Shown: positions 1 through 7,634 of the stretch, piece by piece
Layout of the letters: each line of letters opens with the position of its first letter
How positions within the stretch are numbered: position 1 is the first letter of the stretch
Origin: Pseudomonadota bacterium
GTDB lineage: Bacteria > Pseudomonadota > Alphaproteobacteria > Caulobacterales > Caulobacteraceae
Length of the DNA: 9,867 bases
Direction: 5' to 3'
Assembly (NCBI GenBank): GCA_023433585.1
Contig: JAEZCL010000095.1
Location: 1-9,867, forward strand
Notes under the pieces: generated by a model
Database searches by the model: none
Told to the model about the DNA's origin: nothing
The model's input: only the letters and a program-made list of their open reading frames with translations
Made by a program: the position numbers and the translations under genes

Positions 1-267
1 GGCGGCGCGGCGCGGCGCCTCCAGCGCCTGGACCGCCTCGGGCGCGCCGGCGGCCAGGACGGCCCGCTCGACCGGCGCGTCGAACACCGACGCCAGGATC
101 AGGACGGCGAGCGCCGGAATTGCGGCCCAGATCAGGGCCAGGACGCCGTGGTAGCCGGGCGCGCTGTGCGCCTTGACGGCGGCCGAGCGACGGCGCGCGG
201 CGCGTCGGGCGAAGACGAACACCGCCGTCGAGAAGGCGACCAGGACCAGCAGACCGATAAGAAACAT
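1..267 (-). CDS. pstC: Phosphate ABC transporter permease PstC, N-terminal part (cut by window edge)
   Basis: The frame is open from an ATG at 267 down to the window edge, giving 89 residues of the amino end. The protein begins MFLIGLLVLVAF, a clear first membrane helix (residues 2-20). An Arg-rich cytoplasmic stretch follows (21-31), then HSAPGYHG near residue 40 and a second hydrophobic segment (about 46-64). This helix, basic loop, H-S-x-P-x-Y-H-G, helix pattern is typical of the long amino end of alphaproteobacterial PstC. PstC is one of the two inner-membrane permease subunits of the PstSCAB high-affinity phosphate importer. It lies directly downstream of phoR on the same strand, the order known from Caulobacter (phoR-pstC-pstA-pstB-phoU-phoB). 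A weak Shine-Dalgarno, GGACGG, lies just before the ATG. A Pho box about 90-115 bases upstream suggests induction by PhoB. The remainder lies outside the window; the assignment rests on the amino end plus context. Confidence 0.82.
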   Translation of the reverse strand, partial: MFLIGLLVLVAFSTAVFVFARRAARRRSAAVKAHSAPGYHGVLALIWAAIPALAVLILASVFDAPVERAVLAAGAPEAVQALEAPRRAA

Positions 268-354
268 TCACCGTCCGTGCGCGCGAGGAGGCGAATCAGC
301 CGAACGGGTTCGACCATCTCGCCGGGCCCGTATGCCGACGGCCCCACGCCGCCT

Positions 355-383
355 TACGACGGTTCAGCGACAGTTTTGTAACA
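355..383 (-). promoter_or_regulatory. Probable Pho box (PhoB-binding site) upstream of pstC
   Basis: On the minus strand, three units recur with an 11-bp period: TGTTACA (383-377), TGTCGCT (372-366) and a degenerate CGTCGTA (361-355). The first two are separated by AAAC and the next pair by GAAC. PhoB-type regulators bind tandem CTGTCAT-like 7-mers separated by 4-bp A/T-richer spacers, so the spacing and the first two units fit well. The site lies in the 138-bp gap between the phoR stop and the pstC start. A -10-like CATAC lies about 20 bases downstream (335-331), at the distance expected if the last unit replaces a -35 element. The pattern is seen in the sequence; PhoB binding is inferred. 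Confidence 0.6.
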
Positions 384-405
384 TCGTCCGATCCCTGACG
401 GATTG

Positions 406-1797
406 TCACGCGCCGCCGGGCGGGCGGCGCAGCGGCAGATAGACGCCGAAGGTCGTCCCCTGGCCGACGACGCTTTCCACCGTCATGCCGCCGCGATGGC
501 GGTTGACGATGTGCTTGACGATGGCCAGGCCCAGGCCGGTGCCCAGGCGCTCGCCGCTCTTCTGGCCCTCCACGCGATAGAACCGTTCGGTCAGGCGCGG
601 CATGGTCTCGCGCCGCAACCCCGGCCCATGGTCACGGACGCTGAGCAGGACATAGCGCGCATCCGGGTCACGGTCGGGCGTGAACAGGGACAGCCCGGCC
701 GCTCCGGGCGTCCTGACCCGTGCGGCCTCATCGGCGGTCATCCCCACGGCCAGGTCCAGCTCGACCACCGCGCCGTCCGGCGAGTATTTGACGGCGTTGT
801 CGGTCAGGTTCTGGATCACCTGGATCAGCTGGTCCCGGTCGCCCGTCACATCGGCGGACTGTTCGTCCCGCCGCTTCACCGACAGCGTCACGCCTCGCCG
901 CGCGGCCAGGGGCGCGGTGGCGTCCACCACGTCCGAAACGACCCCGGCCAGGTTCACCTGGCCCGAGGGCGGGATGTGCTCGTTCAGCTCGACGCGGCTG
1001 AGCGACAGCAGGTCCGCCACCAGCCGCGTCATGCGCTCCGCCTGGGCCGCCATGATGGCCAGGAACTTCTCGCGCGCGGCCGGATCGTCGCGCGCGTGGC
1101 CGCTCAGGGTCTCGATGAAGCCGGACAGCGAGGCCAGGGGCGTGCGCAGCTCATGGCTGGCGTTGGCCAGGAAGTCGACGCGCATCATTTCGGCGCGCCG
1201 GGCGTCGGTCTCGTCACGCAGGCGAAGCACGGCCAGATTCTGGCCGTCCCGCTCGGCCGGCAAGGGGGCGACCCAGGCGCTCCAGTGACGCTCCTGGGCG
1301 CCGCCCGTGTCATAGGCGATCTCCTGAGCGCGCCCCCCGAACAGGGCCTCGTCGACCGCCTCGAGCAGATCGGGATCGCGGATCACCGCGTGCAGCGGAT
1401 GCTCCTGGACCGTCGCGGGCAGCCGCAGCAGCGCCGCCGCCGCCGCGTTGACGCGGATGATGTTGCGGTCGCCCACATCCTGCGAATCCTCGCCCGAGAC
1501 CACGATCAGCGGATCGGGCAGGGCTTGCAGCGTTTCGATCGCCAGCATGCCGCTTTGCCGGGCGACGTCCGGCGGCGGCGGCGCGGACAGGAACGAGGCG
1601 TGGCGCGGGCGGCGCGGCCGCGTCGCCAGGACGGCCAGAACGGTCAGGACGGCCCCGCCCAGCAGCCAGGGCGCGGCGGGCGGATGGGCCAGGGCGGTCC
1701 CCGCCATGGCCGCAGCCGCCGTCCCGCCGGGCAGCCAGGACCTGAGGGCGTCCCGGTCGAAGCGGGCGGGCGGCGAAAGAGGCGGCGTGTCGGTCAT
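406..1797 (-). CDS. phoR: Phosphate-regulon sensor histidine kinase PhoR
   Basis: This 463-residue membrane histidine kinase would phosphorylate PhoB when phosphate is limiting, under control of the Pst transporter and PhoU. The amino end has a weak hydrophobic stretch (about 24-38) and a clear membrane helix (43-59), followed by a basic stop (RPRRPRH), with no sizeable periplasmic domain, as is usual for PhoR. A PAS-like region covers about 85-195. The HisKA dimerisation domain has the PhoR-typical H-box ASHELRTPLASLSGFIETL with phospho-acceptor His215. The ATPase domain shows the N box (N330 to N334, NLTDNAVKYS), G1 (D389-x-G-P-G) and G2 (G419-T-G-L-G-L). All catalytic motifs are present and the length is normal. 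The ATG at 1797 has only a weak ribosome site (GGAC), but no better in-frame start precedes the amino-terminal helices. pstC follows 138 bp downstream on the same strand. A generic sensor kinase is the alternative, but H-box and context argue for PhoR. Confidence 0.9.
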   Translation of the reverse strand: MTDTPPLSPPARFDRDALRSWLPGGTAAAAMAGTALAHPPAAPWLLGGAVLTVLAVLATRPRRPRHASFLSAPPPPDVARQSGMLAIETLQALPDPLIVVSGEDSQDVGDRNIIRVNAAAAALLRLPATVQEHPLHAVIRDPDLLEAVDEALFGGRAQEIAYDTGGAQERHWSAWVAPLPAERDGQNLAVLRLRDETDARRAEMMRVDFLANASHELRTPLASLSGFIETLSGHARDDPAAREKFLAIMAAQAERMTRLVADLLSLSRVELNEHIPPSGQVNLAGVVSDVVDATAPLAARRGVTLSVKRRDEQSADVTGDRDQLIQVIQNLTDNAVKYSPDGAVVELDLAVGMTADEAARVRTPGAAGLSLFTPDRDPDARYVLLSVRDHGPGLRRETMPRLTERFYRVEGQKSGERLGTGLGLAIVKHIVNRHRGGMTVESVVGQGTTFGVYLPLRRPPGGA

Positions 1798-1923
1798 CGG
1801 CGGTCCAGTCCGGGCGGGCCGGCGATCCTGGCCGCGCTTCGTGACACTCTGGCGTGTCCCCTCGCCGGTTTCAGCCCTTTTTCACACCTTCAGCATAAAA
1901 GCGGGCGAGAACCCGGGGGATTC
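1798..1923. promoter_or_regulatory. Divergent promoter region between phoR and the MHYT hybrid kinase
   Basis: This 126-bp gap separates two divergently transcribed kinase genes, so it must hold both promoters unless they lie inside the genes. For the plus-strand gene, CATAAA at 1894-1899 is a possible -10 element that would give a leader of about 18 bases; no good -35 accompanies it. For phoR I see no convincing promoter and no Pho box. TTCAGC occurs twice (1870-1875 and 1889-1894), which could be a weak operator or chance. Confidence 0.3.
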
Positions 1924-4230
1924 GTGCTCGAAACGCTCACCTGTCTGGCGACGGAACACGACTGGCGGCTGCTGATCGCCGCTGTCTTCGTGTGCGTGAC
2001 CGGCTCGGCCACCTGTCTGAGGCTGTTCATCCAGTCCCAGAACCGCTCCCGCAGCGACCGCAACCTCATGCTGCTGACCGCCGGGCTGGTGGGGGGCGTG
2101 GCGGTGTGGACCACCCATTTCATCGCCATGCTGGCGTTCCAGCCGGGCACACGGTTCGACTACGACCTGATGAGCACCCTGGGATCGCTGGGCGTCGCCG
2201 GGGCGGGAACCGCCCTGGGCCTGCTGGTTGCGGCCCATGTGCGCTCGCCCCGAGGCCGTCTGGCGGGCCGCGCCGTGGGCGGAGTCCTGATCGGCGCCAC
2301 GGTTTCGGCCATGCATTACACCGGCATGGCGGCGGTGAAGCTGCAGGGGGTCATCGCCTGGAACCCGTCGCTGGTCATCGGCGGGGTGATCCTGTCCAGC
2401 CTGTTCTGGGCCGCCGCCCTGATCGTGCTGGGGTCGGGCGGATGGCGGCGGACGGGCGCGGCGACCTTGCTGGCCGTCACCGGCATCTGCAGCCTGCATT
2501 TCAGCGGCATGGCAGCCGTGAACATCACCCTCGATCCGTCCCTGCCCGCCATCACCCAGGGGTCCGGCGCGCGCATGGCCATCAGCGTGGCCGCGTTCGC
2601 AGCCTTCATCGTCACGGCCGCCGCAGTGGTGGAGGCCCTGTCCTTCTGGTCGCGCGCCAGCATGCTGACCCAGCTGCGCGAGGCCATCGACGCCATGCCC
2701 GACGGCCTGGCCTTCTATGATTCTCACGACCGGCTGGTGATCTGGAATGCGCGCTACGCCGAGATCAATCCCGAGATCGCCGACATGCTGAAACAGGGCG
2801 CCACCTTCCGCCAGACCATCCAGAGCGGCATCGACAAGGGCCATTATCCCGAAGCGCGCGGGCGCGAGACCGAATGGATCACCGAACGCCTGGACGCACG
2901 CCGACGCCTGTCCTGCAGCCTGGAGCAGAAGACCGCCGACGGCCGCTGGCTGCGGGTCCAGGATCGCCGCACCGCCGACGGCGGGGTGGTCACCCTGGTC
3001 AACGACATCACCGACCTCAAGAAGGACGCCGAGGTCCTGGCCGCCGCCCGCGACGCGGCCGAGGCGGCCAACCGCGCCAAGTCCGAATTCCTGGCCAACA
3101 TGAGCCACGAGATCAGAACGCCGCTGAACGGCGTGATCGGCGTGGCCCAGGTCCTGTCCGGCACCCCGCTCGACGACAGGCAGCAGGAGATGCTGGAGCT
3201 GATCCGTTCGTCCAGCGCCACCCTGCAGCACCTCCTGTCGGACATCCTGGACCTGGCGCGGGTGGAATCCGGCCGCATGGAGCTGCGCAAGGAGCCGTTC
3301 GACCTGGACAAGGCCGTCAACGAGGCGGCGCGGCTCTATTCCGCCCAGGCCGAGGAGAAGGGCCTGCGCTTCTTCGTCGACATGGCGCCCGAAGCCCGGG
3401 TCTGGATCGACGGGGACATGGTGCGCCTGAAGCAGATCCTGACCAACCTGGTCTCGAACGCCGTGAAGTTCACCGCCCAGGGCTTCGTCAGCCTGACCGT
3501 GACGCGCGGTGGGGACGCCGACGGCGCGCCGGTGTTCCGCTTCATGGTCGAGGACACCGGCGTGGGCTTCGACGCGGCGGCGCGGGCGCGCCTGTTCAGC
3601 CGCTTCGAACAGGCGGACGGCACCATCACCCGGCGGTTCGGGGGCACCGGGCTGGGCCTGGCCATATGCCGCGAGCTGGCGGCCATGATGGACGGCGATC
3701 TGGACTGCGAGAGCGAGCCGGGGGGCGGCTCCGCGTTCATCCTCACCGTGCCGCTGCGGGAAGTCGCCGCCCCGGCCGAGCCGGCGCCGGTCGAAGCCGT
3801 CGCGGACACTGGCCCCGACGCGCGGCCGATCCGCGTGCTGCTGGCCGACGACCACCCCGTCAACCGCAAGGTGGTGGAGTTGATCCTGTCCCAGGCGCGG
3901 GTCGAACTCAGCATGGTCGAGGACGGCGCCCAGGCGCTGGCCGCGTTCCGCGACGGCGCCTTTGACGTGGTGCTGATGGACATGCAGATGCCGGTGATGG
4001 ACGGCCTGACCGCGACCCGCGAGATCCGCCTGCACGAAAGCGCCATGGGCGCGCGGCGCACGCCCCTGGTCATGCTGACCGCCAACGCCCTGCCCGAACA
4101 CATCGCCGCCGCGCGCGAGGCGGGGGCCGACCGCCACCTGCCCAAGCCCTTCAACGCCGAGGCCCTGATCGCCCTGGTGCGGGAGCTGGGCGCCCCGTCC
4201 GCCGAGGCGAAGGCCGAAGCGGCGGCCTGA
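1924..4230 (+). CDS. MHYT-PAS hybrid sensor histidine kinase/response regulator
   Basis: This 768-residue inner-membrane signalling protein starts at a GTG preceded by GGGGGA three bases upstream. The open frame runs much further upstream, but that part is antisense to phoR, and the protein from this GTG begins (LTCLATEHDWRL) as MHYT proteins usually do. Residues 15-240 form about seven membrane helices carrying the three MHYT-type motifs THFIAM (H65), MHYTGM (M130-H131) and LHFSGM (H192), proposed in the family to bind a metal and sense a diatomic gas such as O2, CO or NO. A PAS domain follows (about 250-370), then a coiled linker. HisKA has the H-box MSHEIRTPLNGVIG with His395, and the ATPase domain has N508/N512, DTGVG (544-548) and GGTGLGLA (573-580). 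A receiver covers about 635-757 with acidic pocket D642-D643, phospho-acceptor D686, T719 and K741. All catalytic residues are present. No Hpt domain is fused, so a separate Hpt partner would be needed for onward relay. Its target is unknown. It ends 2 bp from the convergent aceB. Confidence 0.9.
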   Translation: MLETLTCLATEHDWRLLIAAVFVCVTGSATCLRLFIQSQNRSRSDRNLMLLTAGLVGGVAVWTTHFIAMLAFQPGTRFDYDLMSTLGSLGVAGAGTALGLLVAAHVRSPRGRLAGRAVGGVLIGATVSAMHYTGMAAVKLQGVIAWNPSLVIGGVILSSLFWAAALIVLGSGGWRRTGAATLLAVTGICSLHFSGMAAVNITLDPSLPAITQGSGARMAISVAAFAAFIVTAAAVVEALSFWSRASMLTQLREAIDAMPDGLAFYDSHDRLVIWNARYAEINPEIADMLKQGATFRQTIQSGIDKGHYPEARGRETEWITERLDARRRLSCSLEQKTADGRWLRVQDRRTADGGVVTLVNDITDLKKDAEVLAAARDAAEAANRAKSEFLANMSHEIRTPLNGVIGVAQVLSGTPLDDRQQEMLELIRSSSATLQHLLSDILDLARVESGRMELRKEPFDLDKAVNEAARLYSAQAEEKGLRFFVDMAPEARVWIDGDMVRLKQILTNLVSNAVKFTAQGFVSLTVTRGGDADGAPVFRFMVEDTGVGFDAAARARLFSRFEQADGTITRRFGGTGLGLAICRELAAMMDGDLDCESEPGGGSAFILTVPLREVAAPAEPAPVEAVADTGPDARPIRVLLADDHPVNRKVVELILSQARVELSMVEDGAQALAAFRDGAFDVVLMDMQMPVMDGLTATREIRLHESAMGARRTPLVMLTANALPEHIAAAREAGADRHLPKPFNAEALIALVRELGAPSAEAKAEAAA

Positions 4231-4232
4231 TC

Positions 4233-5810
<1,578 letters not shown>

Positions 5811-5820
5811 GATTATTCCT

Positions 5821-5964
5821 TCTCCCTCCCCTTCATGGGGAGGGCGGCCGGCGCGAAGCGACGGCCGGGTGGGGAGGGCTAAAGCGACGGGAGCGCTGCG
5901 TTGCTTAGCCGCCCCCACCCGCTTCGCCTGCGGCTCAGCCCCCTCCCCATGAAGGGGAGGGAGA
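5821..5964. repeat. 144-bp palindromic repeat element with perfect 24-bp terminal inverted arms
   Basis: The outer arms (5821-5844 and 5941-5964) are exact reverse complements over 24 bases. They consist of CTCCCTCCCC-type tracts around a central CATG. Further in, GGGTGGGGAGGGCTAA (5867-5882) pairs imperfectly with the stretch ending at 5920, and the centre contains AGCGCT. The whole unit can therefore fold as one long hairpin. It has no coding capacity for a transposase, which fits a REP/MITE-like dispersed element of the kind common in intergenic DNA of GC-rich alphaproteobacteria. That family assignment is inference, since no second copy lies in this window. It sits inside the glyoxylate operon between the small gene and aceB, and its edge touches the aceB ribosome binding site (5817-5821). 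It could affect aceB translation, mRNA decay, or the ratio of aceA to aceB. Confidence 0.85.
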
Positions 5965-5971
5965 GTTCGGT

Positions 5972-6181
5972 TCATTCATACCCGTGGGCGGCTTCGTTGA
6001 TGACCAGAGGGGGCATGGCGTTGAAGTCCACGCTGACCGGCTGGGGGATGCGCGCCTGATAGGTCCGGATGACATGGGTCATGCGACGGCGCACTTCCAG
6101 TTCGGCCTTCGATCCGCCGTCCAGCGCCAGGGGCGCCAGGCAGAAGTCGATGATGGTGTCGGGGTTGCTGATCTCGGTCAT
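5972..6181 (-). CDS. Small unrecognised protein encoded between aceA and aceB
   Basis: This 69-residue open frame starts with MTEISNPDTIIDFCLAPLAL and ends with INEAAHGYE. I do not recognise a family. I judge it real for three reasons. A strong Shine-Dalgarno, TAAGGAG, lies seven bases before the ATG and overlaps the aceA stop codon. The codons are strongly GC-ending, like the neighbouring genes. The gap to aceA is only 11 bp, so translation is probably coupled. The protein has no signal peptide or membrane segment. It has an acidic amino end, a basic middle (EVRRRMTHVIRTYQAR, about residues 29-44, probably helical) and a hydrophobic, proline-containing end. There is one Cys (C14). It may be a small partner or modulator of the glyoxylate enzymes, but that is only context; no function can be assigned from sequence. 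Its TGA overlaps the upstream alternative ATG of the aceB frame as ATGA. Confidence 0.75.
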   Translation of the reverse strand: MTEISNPDTIIDFCLAPLALDGGSKAELEVRRRMTHVIRTYQARIPQPVSVDFNAMPPLVINEAAHGYE

Positions 6182-6192
6182 GGAACGGCTCC

Positions 6193-7476
6193 TTATTCCG
6201 CCGCCACGAACTGGGCGGTCTCGGTGGAATCCTTCAGGGCGGTGGTGGACGAGCGGCCCGAGGTGATGGTCAGGGCCACCTGGTCGAAATAGCCGGTGCC
6301 GACCTCGCGCTGGTGGCGCGTGGCGGTGTAGCCGGCGGCCTCGTTGGCGAACTCGCGCTGCTGCAGCTCGGAATAGGCCGCCATGCCCCGGTCGCGGTAG
6401 CCGGTGGCCAGCTCGAACATGCCGTTGTTCAGGCTGTGGAACCCGGCCAGGGTCACGAACTGGAACTTGTAGCCCATGGCGCCCAGCTCGCGCTGGAACT
6501 TCGCAATGGTTTGCTTGTCCAGCTTGGCCTCCCAGTTGAACGAGGGCGAGCAATTGTAGGCCATCAGCTTGCCGGGATGCTCTTTCTGGATCGCCTCGGC
6601 GAACTTGCGCGCGTCGTCCAGGTCCGGGTGCGAGGTCTCCCACCACAGAAGGTCGGCGTATTTCGCATAGGCCAGCCCCCGCGCGATGCAGTGGTCCAGC
6701 CCGGTCCCGGCCTTCAGGCGATAGAAGCCCTCGGGCGTTCGGTCCTCGCGGTCGATGAAGGGGTGGTCCCGCTCGTCGATGTCCGAGGTGATGAGCTGGG
6801 CCGATTCCGCATCGGTGCGCGCCACCGTCAGTGTCGGGACGCCCATGACGTCGGCGGCCAGGCGTGCGGCGATCAGATTGCGTTCGTGCGCCTGGGTCGG
6901 GATCAGCACCTTGCCGCCCAGATGGCCGCACTTCTTTTCGCTGGCCAGCTGATCCTCGAAATGGACGCCCGCGGCGCCCGCCTCGATGAACGCCTTCATG
7001 ATCTCGAAGCTGTTCAGCGGGCCGCCGAAGCCGGCCTCCGCGTCCGCCACGATGGGGGCGAACCAGTCGCGCTTCGCGCCGCCCTCGCCGTGCTCGATCT
7101 GGTCGGCGCGCTGCAGGGTGCGGTTGATGCGGCGGCACAGCTCCGGCGCCGCGTTGGCGGGATAGAGCGACTGGTCCGGATACATGGCCGAGGCGGTATT
7201 GGCGTCCGCCGCCACCTGCCAGCCGGACAGATAGATGGCCTTCAGCCCCGCCCGGACCATCTGCATGGCCTGGTTGCCGGTCACGGCGCCCAGCGCATTA
7301 ATGAACGGCTCGGTGTGCAGCAGGTCCCACAGGCGGTTGGCCCCGCGCTCGGCCAGGGTGTGCTGGATCGGGAACGAGCCGCGCAGGCGCAGCACCTCCT
7401 CGGGGCCGTAAGGACGTTCGATCCCGTCAAACCGCCCTTGCGGCGCGCCCGGAACCAGATCGGTGAAAGTGGTCAT
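6193..7476 (-). CDS. aceA: Isocitrate lyase
   Basis: Isocitrate lyase splits isocitrate into glyoxylate and succinate, the first committed step of the glyoxylate bypass. The 427-residue length is close to that of short bacterial enzymes (about 430). The signature KKCGHL is at 181-186, with catalytic C183. The substrate-binding LSGWQVA motif is at 83-89, and the metal-binding region shows DAEAGFGG (145-152) and VHFEDQ (171-176). The TVARTDAES segment and NCSPSFNW follow in the expected order. The start at 7476 (MTTFTDLVPG) has GGAG eight bases upstream; an ATG eight codons further upstream lacks such a site. It is the first gene of a three-gene operon with a small gene and aceB, and is divergent from a short-chain acyl-CoA type regulator. 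The shared 158-bp gap carries a candidate operator array and a possible promoter, consistent with induction on acetate or fatty acids. Confidence 0.96.
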   Translation of the reverse strand: MTTFTDLVPGAPQGRFDGIERPYGPEEVLRLRGSFPIQHTLAERGANRLWDLLHTEPFINALGAVTGNQAMQMVRAGLKAIYLSGWQVAADANTASAMYPDQSLYPANAAPELCRRINRTLQRADQIEHGEGGAKRDWFAPIVADAEAGFGGPLNSFEIMKAFIEAGAAGVHFEDQLASEKKCGHLGGKVLIPTQAHERNLIAARLAADVMGVPTLTVARTDAESAQLITSDIDERDHPFIDREDRTPEGFYRLKAGTGLDHCIARGLAYAKYADLLWWETSHPDLDDARKFAEAIQKEHPGKLMAYNCSPSFNWEAKLDKQTIAKFQRELGAMGYKFQFVTLAGFHSLNNGMFELATGYRDRGMAAYSELQQREFANEAAGYTATRHQREVGTGYFDQVALTITSGRSSTTALKDSTETAQFVAAE

Positions 7477-7548
7477 GATGTGTCTCCGACAACCGTTCAT
7501 GCGGCGTCGACCACCGCGTCATGGCGAGAGAAACACGTGGGAAGTGCG

Positions 7549-7577
7549 ATGATAACGGCTAGATGGGCGCTTTTCAG
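7549..7577 (-). promoter_or_regulatory. Candidate sigma-70-type promoter for the aceA operon
   Basis: On the minus strand, CTGAAA (7577-7572) is a possible -35 (4 of 6 matches to TTGACA). It is separated by 17 bases from TATCAT (7554-7549), a possible -10 (5 of 6 to TATAAT). Transcription would start near 7542 and leave a leader of about 65 bases before aceA. The two palindromic operators would then centre about 50 and 75 bases upstream of the start point, a position fitting an activator. This is pattern matching by eye. Confidence 0.35.
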
Positions 7578-7583
7578 GGGGAT

Positions 7584-7631
7584 TAGTCACATCATGACTA
7601 TCTATAGTCAGTCATTTCATGACATACTGAC
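7584..7631. promoter_or_regulatory. Operator array: six GTCA/TGAC half-sites between aceA and its regulator
   Basis: Site 1 is a perfect inverted repeat, TAGTCA-N5-TGACTA (7584-7600). Site 2 (7609-7625) repeats the core GTCA-N5-TGAC, and both share TCATGA in the middle; their centres are 25 bp apart. Between them a second perfect palindrome, TGACTAT-CT-ATAGTCA (7595-7610), overlaps site 1. A last TGAC lies at 7628-7631. So six half-sites fall within 46 bp, ending just before the regulator start codon at 7635. The stretch is AT-rich compared with the rest of the window. The likely binder is the adjacent XRE-type regulator, controlling both itself and the divergent aceA operon; this is inference from position. 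Confidence 0.65.
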
Positions 7632-7634
7632 AGA

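Noticed and set aside
300..315. Short palindrome CGAACGGGTTCG in the pstC leader
   Set aside because: The stem is only five pairs with a two-base loop and no T-tract, which is expected by chance in this base composition.
1838..1897. Possible Pho box in front of phoR
   Set aside because: The repeated GCTGAA units on the minus strand are spaced 19 bp apart, not 11, and do not resemble CTGTCAT.
403..1923. In-frame upstream extension of the hybrid kinase, which would give a protein of 1275 residues
   Set aside because: This stretch is antisense to phoR, its translation is low-complexity Arg/Gly/Ala-rich, and the MHYT domain begins normally right after the GTG at 1924, which has a ribosome site.
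5821..5964. The palindrome as a Rho-independent terminator inside the operon
   Set aside because: No T-tract follows either arm, and aceB lies immediately downstream in the same operon, so a repeat element fits better than a terminator.
6193..7138. A second minus-strand frame spanning most of aceA and the small gene, with a 388-residue translation
   Set aside because: It is a shifted frame over aceA; only its last 69 codons (from 6181) have a ribosome site and plausible codon use, and these are listed as the small gene.
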